Assembly: GCA_045580225.1 (NCBI GenBank)
Contig: JAZNNJ010000023.1
Span: 1 to 49,114 of the forward strand
Source of the DNA: CAUUCF01 sp045580225
Lineage (GTDB): Bacteria; Pseudomonadota; Gammaproteobacteria; UBA9339
Reading direction: 5' to 3'
DNA length: 49,114 nt
A model generated the notes under the pieces. The model searched no databases and was not told the DNA's origin. It was given only the letters and a program-made list of their open reading frames with translations. Positions within the stretch are counted from its first letter, which is position 1, and each line of letters begins with the position of its first letter. Position numbers and translations under genes: made by a program. Below, piece by piece: positions 8,288 through 19,700 of the stretch.

Positions 8288-9823
8288 CTAAAAAAATACT
8301 TTTTTAAATTCATTAACTATTTTCAGTAAATCCTTCTCTAAGTCTTCATTATATACTGGATAATCGTCCATATTCTTTAATATAGCTCCATAATTATCCA
8401 ATAAATAATAATGTAAACGTTGTTCAAAATCGTTGATTTTATCAATCGCAACATCACTAATTAAATTTTTCTCAATCAAAAATAAACTAACTGCAATTAA
8501 CCCAACTGATAACGGCTTGAATTTAGGTTGTTTTAGCAACTTAATAATCCTGCTCCCTAAAGCAATTTGTTTTTTCGCTGTTTCATTTAATTCTGAAGAA
8601 AATTGCGAAAAAGCCTCTAGCTCTCGGTATTGAGCTAACAATAAACGAATTTTACTACCTAACTTTTTAATTAGCGGAGTTTGCGCAGCGCCACCTACTC
8701 TAGACACAGATAAACCAACATTAATCGCGGGACGTACTCCAGAATTAAACAAATTAGTTTCTAAAAAAATCTGTCCATCTGTTATCGAAATAACATTAGT
8801 AGGAATATACGCTGCTACATCACCTTCTTGAGTTTCAATAATTGGCAAAGCAGTAATCGAACCAGTTTTTCCTACTACTTTCCTTTTAGTAAATCTTTCT
8901 ACGAAATCAATATTTACCCTAGAAGCTCGCTCTAATAAGCGAGAATGCAAATAAAAAATATCTCCAGGGTATGCTTCCCTTCCGGGCGGACGACGCAATA
9001 ACAAACTAATTTGCCGATAAGCCCATGCATGTTTAGTTAAATCATCATATACGATTAACACATCTTCTCCATGATTACGAAAATATTCAGCCATAGAACA
9101 AGCTGCATAAGGAGCTATATATTGTTCTACTGCAGAACTAGCGGCAGTAGCCGCTACAACAATTGTATAATCAAATGCTTTAAATTCTTTTAATTTTTGA
9201 ACAATATTAGCTACAGAACTATTTTTTTGACCTATTGCAACATAAATACACTTTATTCCTTTATTTTTTTGATTAATAATTGTATCGATTGCTAACGAAG
9301 TTTTACCAGTTTGTCGATCACCAATAATTAACTCTCTTTGACCTCTACCAATCGGTACCATCACATCGATAGCTTTTATTCCAGTATGCAAAGGCTGGTC
9401 TACCGTTTCACGATCTATCACTCCAGGAGCTTGATATTCAATAGGCCAACGTTCTTTATATCTTATTTCTCCAATTCCATCAATCGGCTCACCTAAAGCA
9501 TTAACCACTCTTCCTAATAACGATTTACCTACAGGCACAGATAAAATTTGCTTGGTACACCTTACTGTTGCTCCTTCTTTAATTTTCGTAATATCCCCAA
9601 TTAAAGCAATACTAGTAACACCCACTTCTAAACTTAAAACAACCCCCAATTCACCATTTTGAAAATGTACTAACTCATTTAGCATAACATCATTCATTCC
9701 ATAAACTTGTACAATACCATCTCGTACACTTAAAACTACTCCTTCAGTTTCATAATTAGTATCTGCAATAAAATTATCAATTTGTTTTTTTATTGATTCT
9801 TCTAAATTATTTAAATTTAACAT
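8288..9823 (-). CDS. atpA: ATP synthase F1 alpha subunit
   Basis: Non-catalytic nucleotide-binding subunit of F1, 511 aa. The P-loop Gly-Asp-Arg-Gln-Thr-Gly-Lys-Thr-Ser has its lysine at 174. The Tyr-Asp-Asp-Leu-Thr-Lys-His block and the Arg-Arg-Pro-Pro-Gly-Arg-Glu-Ala-Tyr-Pro-Gly-Asp signature follow. The Ser-Val-Ser-Arg-Val-Gly-Gly-Ala-Ala-Gln motif is intact, including the arginine finger. The start overlaps the end of atpH by 7 bp. Confidence 0.98.
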   Translation of the reverse strand: MLNLNNLEESIKKQIDNFIADTNYETEGVVLSVRDGIVQVYGMNDVMLNELVHFQNGELGVVLSLEVGVTSIALIGDITKIKEGATVRCTKQILSVPVGKSLLGRVVNALGEPIDGIGEIRYKERWPIEYQAPGVIDRETVDQPLHTGIKAIDVMVPIGRGQRELIIGDRQTGKTSLAIDTIINQKNKGIKCIYVAIGQKNSSVANIVQKLKEFKAFDYTIVVAATAASSAVEQYIAPYAACSMAEYFRNHGEDVLIVYDDLTKHAWAYRQISLLLRRPPGREAYPGDIFYLHSRLLERASRVNIDFVERFTKRKVVGKTGSITALPIIETQEGDVAAYIPTNVISITDGQIFLETNLFNSGVRPAINVGLSVSRVGGAAQTPLIKKLGSKIRLLLAQYRELEAFSQFSSELNETAKKQIALGSRIIKLLKQPKFKPLSVGLIAVSLFLIEKNLISDVAIDKINDFEQRLHYYLLDNYGAILKNMDDYPVYNEDLEKDLLKIVNEFKKVFF

Positions 9824-10413
9824 ACCCTAATCTCTAATAAATGTTGCTTTAACCGTTGCAAACGCCCACGAATAGTATAATCTATTTTTTTTCCATCGAT
9901 ATACACTACCATCCCACCAATAACCTTAGAATCTAAATAATTTTGTAAAATTACTTTTTTTTGATAACTCAATTCCAATTTTTTCCGTAATTTAATGACT
10001 TGCTCCTCTGTTAAATAATCTTTAGTAAATACTTTGGCTAAAACTATTTGATGAGCCTTCAAAAAACACCCCTGTAAACTAACAATAATATCAGGCAGTA
10101 GTTCTAAATGATGATTCTTAATCAAACATTTAAAAAACTCCCGTTGTCCAGGTTTACTAAATAAATCATCATCAAACAATTTTACCTTATCTTCTAAAGA
10201 AAGAACTGGATATTTTAAAATTAATTTAATTTTTATGTTATTAATTTCACGATACAAGCGCAACAAAAACTGCTGCCATGTCAATAAATCAGTTACAGGA
10301 ATAACTTTACTCAGAACTTTTACATAACATTTAGCTTTTTTTAAATTATGTTTCTTACAACCCTGAAAAATACCATTTTCTAAATTTTGCTGATCTTGGG
10401 TACAATTAATCAT
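9817..10413 (-). CDS. atpH: ATP synthase F1 delta subunit (OSCP)
   Basis: Peripheral-stalk subunit joining F1 alpha to the b dimer, 198 aa. The N-terminal helical domain is poorly conserved, as is usual. The diagnostic C-terminal part is clear: Gly-Gly-Met-Val-Val-Tyr-Ile-Asp-Gly-Lys-Lys-Ile-Asp-Tyr followed by Arg-Gly-Arg-Leu-Gln-Arg-Leu. It has about 15 extra N-terminal residues compared with typical homologues. The first ATG lies in a 4-bp overlap with the atpF stop, which supports it as the true start. Confidence 0.94.
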   Translation of the reverse strand: MINCTQDQQNLENGIFQGCKKHNLKKAKCYVKVLSKVIPVTDLLTWQQFLLRLYREINNIKIKLILKYPVLSLEDKVKLFDDDLFSKPGQREFFKCLIKNHHLELLPDIIVSLQGCFLKAHQIVLAKVFTKDYLTEEQVIKLRKKLELSYQKKVILQNYLDSKVIGGMVVYIDGKKIDYTIRGRLQRLKQHLLEIRVC

Positions 10414-10883
10414 TTTATTTGCTCAATCGCTTGATCAAGAAAATCACGTCTTAAATCATCAGTTAACTTGCGATCTAAAATTTTTTCTAACATCAACATT
10501 AATCGCTCAACCTCTTCAGCACGCATCTTCTTGACTAATTTTTCAATTTTAAAAGCTGCTTCTTTAGTAGCATCCATAACTAATTGTTTTTGTTGTTTTT
10601 CCGTCGCTAATTTAGCCTCATTCAAAGCAAGTTCAGCTTGTTTTCTAGCTTGATTGATAATCATCCCCGCTTGATCTTTCGCATCCTGAATAATCAACGA
10701 TGCCTGCTGGTCGGCTTCTAACAAACGAACATGGCTCTTATCAAAATTCTCCATGCCTTGCAAGATTTTTTGTTGACGTTCTTTCAATTTACCCATCAAA
10801 GATGGCCATATATAACAACTCACCACCCACAACAAAACCCCAAATGTCAACAATTCTCCAATTAAAGTAATGTTAATATCCAT
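10410..10883 (-). CDS. atpF: ATP synthase F0 b subunit
   Basis: Peripheral-stalk subunit, 157 aa, close to the 156 aa of E. coli AtpF. It has one N-terminal membrane helix (about 5-27), the Trp-Pro pair in the usual position, and a long charged helix predicted to form the right-handed coiled coil of the b dimer (about 30-140). There is a single b gene and no b' paralogue, as in beta- and gammaproteobacteria and unlike alphaproteobacteria. The atpE stop is 1 bp upstream of its start. Confidence 0.96.
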   Translation of the reverse strand: MDINITLIGELLTFGVLLWVVSCYIWPSLMGKLKERQQKILQGMENFDKSHVRLLEADQQASLIIQDAKDQAGMIINQARKQAELALNEAKLATEKQQKQLVMDATKEAAFKIEKLVKKMRAEEVERLMLMLEKILDRKLTDDLRRDFLDQAIEQIK

Positions 10884-10884
10884 C

Positions 10885-11184
10885 TTAACTCAAACTAACT
10901 TTAGCTACCTTTAAAATAACTTCCACAAATGGATTATTACCAAAAACTAACAATAGCCCCGTTGCAACAGCAATCGCAGCGAAAGCATCAATTAAGCCCG
11001 CCATAATAAACATTCTCATCATTAATAATTGGGCAATTTCAGGTTGACGAGCCGTACTTTCTAAAAATTTAGCACCAATATAACTAAATCCTAAAGTAGT
11101 ACTGATCGCCGCAATTGCAATTAACAATGCCGCAATAATAGCCGTAATAATTTGTACCTCTTTAATAATTTGAACTAATTCCAT
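10885..11184 (-). CDS. atpE: ATP synthase F0 c subunit
   Basis: Membrane ring subunit that carries protons, 99 aa. Two membrane helices flank the polar loop Ala-Arg-Gln-Pro-Glu (45-49). The ion-binding carboxylate is D66 in Gly-Leu-Ile-Asp-Ala, equivalent to Asp61 of E. coli. No sodium-ring signature is seen, so proton coupling is expected. It is longer than E. coli AtpE (79 aa) because of extra residues at both ends. The 9-bp spacer to atpB and the GAGG-like site upstream fit strong translation, which is needed for high c-subunit stoichiometry. Confidence 0.97.
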   Translation of the reverse strand: MELVQIIKEVQIITAIIAALLIAIAAISTTLGFSYIGAKFLESTARQPEIAQLLMMRMFIMAGLIDAFAAIAVATGLLLVFGNNPFVEVILKVAKVSLS

Positions 11185-11193
11185 ATATACCTC

Positions 11194-11967
11194 TTACTCT
11201 TTTACACTCATAGCCAAATAAATAACAGTTAACATCATAAACACGAATGCTTGAATTGATACTACCAAAATATGAAAAATTGCCCATAAACCACCTGGTA
11301 TACCTTGAATCCACCATGGCAACATCGCAATCAACAAAAAAATTAACTCTCCTGCAAACATATTACCAAATAGTCGCAAAGACAGAGACAATGGTTTAAC
11401 CCCGTCTTCAATCAATTTAAATACAAAATTCACTGGGAACAACCATTTTCCAAATGGCTCAACAAAATAAGTTTTAAGCATTCCTCTACCACCTTTAAAA
11501 CGAAATCCCACACCTATCACTAAAAAAAATATCATAAATGCACTACCAAAAGTACAATTAGGATCATTAGTAGCCACAATTCTCATTTCATAACCAAAAA
11601 CTCTAGAAAATAAATCTACCGGCAACAAATCAAATAAATTTAAAATGAAAACCCACATAAAAGTAATTAAAGCAATAGGAGTAATCCAGCATCCACCGGG
11701 CATAATACCTTCTACTAAATCGTCTATTTTTTCAATCAACAACTCCAGAATTAATTGCAACTTAGAAGGTTTCGAATATTCGAATCTATAGTTAACCCAA
11801 ATCAAGCAACCTACTAAAAACAATGCCACACTAAAAGTAATTAAAAAAGTATCTATATGAAAAACCCAAAAGCCACTACCTTCATTAATCTTTCCCGTTA
11901 AGAAATTAATCCGCAAATGCTCCAAATGCATTTTGATATACTCACTTCTAGGACAAAAATTAATCAT
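11194..11967 (-). CDS. atpB: ATP synthase F0 a subunit
   Basis: Membrane subunit forming the proton half-channels, 257 aa with about five or six helices. The essential arginine is in Leu-Ser-Leu-Arg-Leu-Phe-Gly-Asn-Met, followed by Ala-Gly-Glu-Leu-Ile. The C-terminal helix has Gln-Ala-Phe-Val-Phe-Met, with the Gln that pairs with the essential Arg in E. coli. I keep the first ATG because the residues around 9-18 align with the E. coli N-terminus; an alternative ATG at 11931 would remove 12 residues. It overlaps atpI by 8 bp. Confidence 0.96.
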   Translation of the reverse strand: MINFCPRSEYIKMHLEHLRINFLTGKINEGSGFWVFHIDTFLITFSVALFLVGCLIWVNYRFEYSKPSKLQLILELLIEKIDDLVEGIMPGGCWITPIALITFMWVFILNLFDLLPVDLFSRVFGYEMRIVATNDPNCTFGSAFMIFFLVIGVGFRFKGGRGMLKTYFVEPFGKWLFPVNFVFKLIEDGVKPLSLSLRLFGNMFAGELIFLLIAMLPWWIQGIPGGLWAIFHILVVSIQAFVFMMLTVIYLAMSVKE

Positions 11968-12313
11968 ATTTTTTAACCGGAAAAATCAAACTAACAATAA
12001 TCGCTATAATATAACCAATCAACCAAGAACCAAAATGCCAGCCAAAAGCCACCCCGCCAATTCCTAATAATAATATACTTAAAAACCACTTTATAGCTTC
12101 TTGCTTTATAAAATAACTCATTAATTGCTTACAATCAAGTTTGATATTTGCTTTTAACATAAAACCGCGATATAGAAAATAACCATGCGGAATCCACCAG
12201 CATAATACTCCCCATACCCATGCAAAATCCAGATTACAAAATACTAACCATGATAAAATAAATGATATTAAAAACTGAGATAACCATTTTTTTATCCAAA
12301 CGGAAACAATCAT
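11960..12313 (-). CDS. atpI: ATP synthase I protein (assembly factor)
   Basis: Small hydrophobic protein of 117 aa with four predicted membrane helices, first in the atp operon. AtpI is thought to help assemble the c ring. Sequence conservation in this family is low, so the call rests mainly on position, size and hydrophobicity. The C-terminal helix ending in a basic patch is typical. It begins 8 bp after the ctpA stop with no room for a separate promoter, so the atp genes may be read from the ctpA promoter or from one inside ctpA. Confidence 0.88.
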   Translation of the reverse strand: MIVSVWIKKWLSQFLISFILSWLVFCNLDFAWVWGVLCWWIPHGYFLYRGFMLKANIKLDCKQLMSYFIKQEAIKWFLSILLLGIGGVAFGWHFGSWLIGYIIAIIVSLIFPVKKYD

Positions 12314-12321
12314 ATACCTAA

Positions 12322-13638
12322 CTATTGATTAATAACAAATCTTAAACCTTGTAACAATTGTACTGCTTCATATAATTGATAATCATCTTTTAAAATATCT
12401 ATCGTCTTCTTATAAACCGCATTTACATCGTTTCTATCTTTTAGATTTTTAGCAATATTTTTATTTTCTATTTTGATATGATCAATAAAATTAGCTTCTT
12501 CTATTTTTAATCTATTTTCTTGTTGATCCTTCAAAATATTGTAATCTAAAGGTAAATCTTCTATTTCTACATCAGGTTTAACCCCTTCTGCTTGAATAGA
12601 ACGACCGGCTGGAGTATAGTAGATTGCAGTAGTTAATTTAAGTGCATTATTTCCCTCTAATGGTAAAACCACCTGTACTGAACCCTTACCAAAACTTTTA
12701 TTTCCAACAATTAAAGCTCTACGATGATCTTGTAATGCACCAGCTACAATTTCAGACGCTGACGCACTTCCACCATTGATCAAAACTACCATCGGTATCC
12801 CGGTTAATACATCTCCGCGATTTGCTTTAGCATTAACTTTAAATCCTGGGATCTTACTCTCTGTATAAACAATCAGCTTGTCATATTTTAATTTATCTGC
12901 ATCTAGAAATAAATCAGCTACATCAACTGCTGCTTCCAATAATCCACCAGGATTATTACGCAAATCTAAAACTAATCCTTTTAAATCAGGATCCACTTTT
13001 AAAAGCTTGTTTATATTATCCTTTATCTCCTTAGCACTATGCTCTTGAAATAAAGACAAACGCAAGCAAGCATAATGTGGTATTAACATCATTGAACGCA
13101 CACTTTTAACATTTATAGTTTCACGTTGCAAATTAAAAACTAATGGTTTTAAAACATTCTGCCTAATAACCGTTAATTTAACCCAAGTACCTGGAACACC
13201 TCTCATCAAACTAACAGCATTTTTCAATGTCAAATCTTTTACTAAAACATCATTTATTTGGATAATATAATCACCCGATTTAATACCTGCTTTATGAGCG
13301 ACAGTACCATCAATCGGTGACACTACTAAAATCGCCCCCCGATCAGGCATAATCTCTACCCCAATTCCTCCAAACTTGCCACTGGTATTATTCTCTAAAT
13401 CTTTTACTTCTTCCGGATCTAAAAAATCCGAATGTGGATCTAATTTAGTAACCATTCCCTGTAAAGCTGTCTTAAGCAAAACATTTTTACCTATATCTTG
13501 ATAATAATATCGCTTAATATTTTGAATAACTTCCTTAAATAAGCGTAAATCCCTATCTTCTAATTGTTCATTACTCAAAACTAATTGACTAAAAGCAAAA
13601 AACAACATTCCAAAAATAAATTTTACTATCTTTTTCAT
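12322..13638 (-). CDS. ctpA: Carboxy-terminal processing protease, S41 family
   Basis: Exported serine protease of the CtpA/Prc type that trims or degrades periplasmic proteins from their C-termini, 438 aa. It begins with a signal peptide (about 1-22). A PDZ domain (about 85-165) starts at Gly-Gly-Ile-Gly-Val-Glu, and the protease domain follows. The Ser-Lys dyad is visible: S293 in Gly-Gly-Ser-Ala-Ser-Ala-Ser-Glu and K318 in Ser-Phe-Gly-Lys-Gly-Ser, 25 residues apart as in Prc. The Arg-Asn-Asn-Pro-Gly-Gly block is intact. It lies between the giant gene (85-bp gap) and atpI (8-bp gap). Having a periplasmic protease beside a giant exported protein is suggestive but could be chance. Confidence 0.95.
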   Translation of the reverse strand: MKKIVKFIFGMLFFAFSQLVLSNEQLEDRDLRLFKEVIQNIKRYYYQDIGKNVLLKTALQGMVTKLDPHSDFLDPEEVKDLENNTSGKFGGIGVEIMPDRGAILVVSPIDGTVAHKAGIKSGDYIIQINDVLVKDLTLKNAVSLMRGVPGTWVKLTVIRQNVLKPLVFNLQRETINVKSVRSMMLIPHYACLRLSLFQEHSAKEIKDNINKLLKVDPDLKGLVLDLRNNPGGLLEAAVDVADLFLDADKLKYDKLIVYTESKIPGFKVNAKANRGDVLTGIPMVVLINGGSASASEIVAGALQDHRRALIVGNKSFGKGSVQVVLPLEGNNALKLTTAIYYTPAGRSIQAEGVKPDVEIEDLPLDYNILKDQQENRLKIEEANFIDHIKIENKNIAKNLKDRNDVNAVYKKTIDILKDDYQLYEAVQLLQGLRFVINQ

Positions 13639-13723
13639 TAGCTAAACAAAACCACTATCACGTAACCCGTTTATCAAAACATTTTCTATAAAAATAATCA
13701 AGCTCATTAAACTAACTATAAAA

Positions 13724-16700
13724 TCAAGAAGAAGTACTATTACTAATTAATGTTACGGTAATAATTTTTTCAGAAAAATGCTGACAATTGTTTAACAAAA
13801 AACGATATCTAGAATGTCGCGGTTTATTTCTTATATACTCTACTGAATCACTAATAAATGTCTCTAGATTATTAATATTGGTAGCAACAGGACTAAAACG
13901 ATACTCCGATATTAGTTCTAAATCCTCTTGAAAAATTGGATCCTTTCCGCTAGTAAATCCTAAATTATGTAGCTGTCCTTTGCTATCAGTATAAAATACA
14001 TGACGATGTACTACACGCCAATTGTGATTAAATGAAGTAGCATATTTTGAAAGCACATCTGGATTTTTAACTAAAAATTTACATCCTCTTAATGGCCTTT
14101 CTCCTAATACTAAACTGTTAGGCGGCATCTTAGCTACCAAATCTTCAACATTTTTTACTCTGAAATATTTGTTTAACGGAGCATTTAAAAAATCGGCAAT
14201 TTCCTTTGGAGATTTAATATTCCCTACATACTGTACTTGATCACCCACTTTCTCAAAAAAAGGTTTATCATCTATAACAGTAAATTGAGGAGATAATAGA
14301 TAATCAAATTTCTGCCATTGCCATTCATTAGATAAATATCTATTTTGACCTGTTCTTAATAGGTCTTTAAATAAATACTCATTATAATCACTAATATGCA
14401 ATCCCATTTGTTCAGGAAGTTTATTATCACCAAAAATTTCATCATAAATCCAAGCATGATTCATTAATGATAAAGAAGATACTTTTGGTTTTCTCATATT
14501 TTTAGTCAAAGCAACCTTACTTGTCTTGCTAACTAAAGATCTCTTAGGTGTACTTTTAATAATTTTATATTTATCAATCGGTACATGGTTACTTCTTTGC
14601 ACTAAATTTTTTTCACAAATTAGCTTGTTGTTATTTTCATTTTTTTCTACAGAATTATCAATATGATATTTTTTAAAAGTATCTATCAATAAATCAGCAG
14701 ATACGATTTCTAATTTTTTTAAATCGTTATTTAAATTTTGTTGAAAACTAAGCACAAACTGTACACCTAAATTTTGCAACCAATTTTCTAAAATTTTAGA
14801 GTGCATTTGCTGTTCTTTTATCTTAGTTATAAATTCTAAACCAATATCCTTTAATTCTCCTAAACGAACACAATCTTCTTCAGTTTTAACATCAAATCCT
14901 ATTTCAGTAAATTTACTCGGATAATTTTTTCTTAAAAATTCTTCAAATAATTGCCTATAAGTCGGTAATTCTTTACCTAATTTCTGTAATGCACCACGGT
15001 ACTCATTTAAAACATAATTTTTACAATTTAGACCTTTATCTACTTTATCAATTAACTCTTTTAATCGATTTTTAGCATCACGTTTGTCAATTAACATTCG
15101 ATAGTTATCCGCGTAATAATTTTCAGCTAAATTTTTAATCATCATCAAACTCATTTGCTCAAAATTTTGTTTGGCTAAATGATTCTTATTTACAAAATCT
15201 GTCATTAAAATTCTTTCTAAAATTTCCTTATTTTCTTTTAATAACCTATTGATAACTTCATTAACATCATCAGCAATATGATCTTTCTGCAAAATAATTT
15301 TTTGATTTAAACGATCTAAAACTGTATTTGTAACTAAATTTTTAATTTTTATTTTGATAGCGTTCCACATTGCCTCACGAAAAACATGCTCCTTATTTTG
15401 AGCATCACTGACCTCATCACTCGAACTACTATCTTTACCCAACATACTAACACATAAAGATTTACCGTAATTTAAAGCAACATTTATTAATCCATTAATA
15501 ACTACCCCCTTAAAATTAAAATCTTCATCTGATATTATTGTATCTAGCACTCTAACAGATACATCTAAACCATTTAATATTAATAAACTTCCTACGGACG
15601 ATGAAAATGGAAACACTGCACCTCCTAAAATTATTTCTAGAAAACCTATACCCAGAGCACCCCATCGCTTAATTAATTTAACCGGTTTTAATTTAATTTT
15701 AATAAGATTATGTTTTTGAAAACCATTATTTATCAATTGTTGATTACAAATCTCAGTAATCTCAGGTCTTTCGTTTGTATCACTATAATTTAACTTTAAA
15801 CTTTTTATGGTTGCAGTTAAATTTAAGGAACCTAAAATAAAATTACTTCCAGTATCTAATATAATTTTTTCCCTTTGACTACTGTCTTTAACTAACATCA
15901 AATCATCAAAACATGCCTGATAAATTTGATCTAAACGACTAATATAGGATAATTGAAAAATTATTTCTTCCTGATTATCGGATGGTAACTCTAAAAGAGC
16001 AATTTTATGGAAATCTAAATGATAATTAATCCCGTTTAGAACTTCTTCTAAATTTTTTACAAATTCCTGCTTTGCTTCAATGACTATTTTTCGATTAGCT
16101 TTGGTATCTTTAACAATTTCTTTTTGAGCTAGATTCAAACGATTTTGAGCTACTAATAATTTTCTGATCCAAACTAAGTAATGCGTATTTTCTTGTAATA
16201 AACTTTGTTCCTCACACCAAATTAATCTTTGCTGATACGGGACACTAGAAATTAACACCCAATAATATCGATTTAACTCTTCTACCACAGAATCATAAGT
16301 ATTTTGAAAATACTCAACCAATTGATGATAATAGATAGCATTATTAAAAAATCGATTATTTTGCAAAATACTTTGTTTCTGAATAATCCATTTTTGTATT
16401 ATTTCTTCTGGAGAAAACTCAAACTTTAAACTACTAACAAAAATACTCCAACTTTCATTTAGTTGTTTTTCTATCAAGCTCTTTAAAGATAACTGATTTT
16501 TTTCTAGCCAAGTTTGAAAAATTAAATGCAACCACATTATTTCTTTAGCGTCTACCTGTTGCTTTTTATCTCTAATTTTTAACGATATTTTTTCGATAAA
16601 TTTATGATCAACATAAGAAGAAACTTCTTTAAATAAAATTTTCAACAATAAAACTTCTCGATATTTTTTTTCTTGTTTTATCGAATAAGTTTCTAATTCT

Positions 16701-19700
16701 CTTACTAACTTATCCCCTACTTGTTTTTTTACTTCATCTTCTAGTATCCCATACAAATTTAAATCAACTACTTTACTAAACCCATATTTAATCAACAAAA
16801 AACGAAGAAGTTGATCATCATAAAAATTTAATAAATACGATGGATTATGTACTTTTTTAATTAAATTATCTAAGGTCTCTTCTCTAAATTTTAAAATATC
16901 AGAAGTTAAATCTATCCTTCTATTGTTTACACAAGCAAAAAGTTTATTATTTTCAACTATAATCCCTATCTCAAAAAAATCTCTTCCTTTTTTCCCAAAT
17001 ATTATATCAGGCAAAAAAGGCATCAACCAATTTCTTTCTTCCTCTGTTTTTAATTCTTTTAAATGTTGTTTCTTCTGCAACCAATTAAATTTCTCTAGTT
17101 CAGCAGCATAATTAACTTGCGCTAATCGTTCTCGAACATCTAATAAACAATGATATAAATTTTCCGCTATTTTAGCATCATAATAAATATCATTAAATAC
17201 TGGACAATCTGAATGAAATTCTTTTTCCAAATTTAAAATAAATTGATAACTACCCGGCTGACCTTGACGCCCTACTCTTCCAATGGCCTGATCATCAATC
17301 CTTTGATTAGAAGAAATTTTAGTTTTAATTAAATGCCCTCCACCACGTAATATTGAAAGATAATCTATTTTAAAATCAGTTCCTCTTCCTCCTAAATTCG
17401 TAGTAATAATAATATCTTTTCCGGTCAATTCCCTATCTAAATCATTAGAATTATTTTTACTATCAATGTATAAAATTGGTTCAGTAATTTTAGAAAAAGA
17501 TTTAGATAAAATATCTTTTAAATTCATAACTTCTTTGATAGTTTCCATAATTACTATTACAGTTCTATGCATTTTAAAATAAAAATTAGTCTCTTTTGCT
17601 ATTTTAAAATACCAATCTTCCTCATTTTCAGCCCATATTACAGATAAAAAAGCAACACTTTTTACAATAAAAGAAGGAATTATTACCGGATTTACTCCAT
17701 ATATTTTTCGCAGTAACATTAAGTCATTACTTTTACCTAAAGTACCACTAAAACCCACTAGCTTAGAATATTTTTTATAAAAATATGGATAAGTCTCTTC
17801 TAAACTAACAACTGTCTCTTCAGGTAATAAAATATTTTGACTTAATGCTAAAAAACTATGTAAACCATCAATCAAATGAACTTTCTCCATCTCTACTCCC
17901 GTAGATATTTCTATTGGCTCTAAACTAGTAAAACCATTACGGCGCTCTAAAACGAAATCTTTTAATGGGTGCAAAGAAAATGAATTAAATAAATTATCAA
18001 TCAACATTTCTTTACGCTCGTTTAAAAAATGATGCAAATGTTCAGGTAATATAATTTTACCTTGTTGCAATAATCGGTCGGTGATAATTTGATCTAACCA
18101 TATCTCACATTCTTCTATTGGTACTTGAGATCGTTCTTTAAATATTTTACTTAATTTAACTAAAATATGAAAAATTGCTCCTTCTTTATTTAATTCTAAA
18201 TTATCCAATGACTTTACCTTCAAGACACAAGAATCATCTTCAAACTCCAAAGCATTTAAAATTTGATTAGTAAAATGCCAAATATCAATAAATAATAAAC
18301 GAAAACTATCATGACCAGGAAATTTATTACCAATCATTACAGCATGGTCATTCCGATCTAAAAATAAATAATCAACTTCATCAACAATGTGTGTTCCATC
18401 AAATTGACGACTTTTTCGTAAATCATGATAATGCGTATCCTGCAAATCATCACTGATATAACTCTCAATATCCCCGTATAAAATATCACTATGATACAGA
18501 TTTTGATTTTCTTGATTTTGATTATTATCTACTTTTATTTTTTGCCACATTTTCCATCCTAACTCCCCAACATTACAACTAAACATTGCATAAAAAGGAG
18601 CATAAATTTTGGCATCTCTCTCACTTAATATAGATATTGTAGTAGAAATATCTACTTTTTCTTTGTAAGTAGAACGCAAAATAGCATGAAGAGCAACAAT
18701 ATACGATTTACCTTCACCAGTACCAACCTGCAATAAAGAACCTTTATCAAAATATAAAGGTAACACTGCCGAAAATAATTGAGCAAAACGAGGTAAATAA
18801 CCAAATTGAATCTTACCAGCTTCCATAATAACAATTAAACGTTCCAATAGTGAAGTTTTTTGATCAACCCCGTCAAACCACAAATAATAATCATTATTGC
18901 GATATTGCTCTTTTAAACAATTGTCATAATATTTTTCACCACTATAGTTAAATAAACATGAATTCAAGTCTTCAGGAATTTGCCATTCTGCCAATATCGC
19001 ATTATTTAATCTGTTTGTAGAAAAAAATTCATTAAAATTTTTTAGCCGCACAGTCGGATATAACTTATAAGCCTTTTCAACTACTTCGTACGCCTTTTTA
19101 CCTGCAAATATCACCTCTTCATTTTCGGAATTTAAATTTATAAATTGCTCCCAAAATTGCTCTGAATTCAAAAAATCTCCTTGATCTACAGCTGTCAACC
19201 AGACTTGTAAATCTTCAACAGATAAGTCTATTGGATTATTTAACATAAATTTTAAACTTTTACCTGTATGATCTTCTAATTGCCACAAAATTAAACAATT
19301 TTGATACTGATTTAAATAAGCAATAAAATCTAATGCTTTATGCAAATTTGGAAATATTTTTATTAAAAAACTAAGTTTAATATCCCATGGTAATTCGTTA
19401 TCTAAAAATTTTTCTAATTCTTTCTCTAAAATTTTCCCTAAACTTAATTTAGGAAAAACTTGTTTAAATAATAAATAATATTGAAATGTTTGTAATGAAT
19501 TAATTTCGGGTGAAAAATAATTACTCCAAGTTTCAAAGGAAATGTTAAAAGTAATCAAAAAATCTAATAATAGATCTAGTTCTTGTTTAGTCGTTACCGG
19601 CAATAATTTAAAATATCCCTCCAGCCACTCTAAATTATGCTTTCTAAAAAAAGCATGCCTTTTACGTTCCTCTTCCGCAGTAAAAAATAAAATATTTTGT

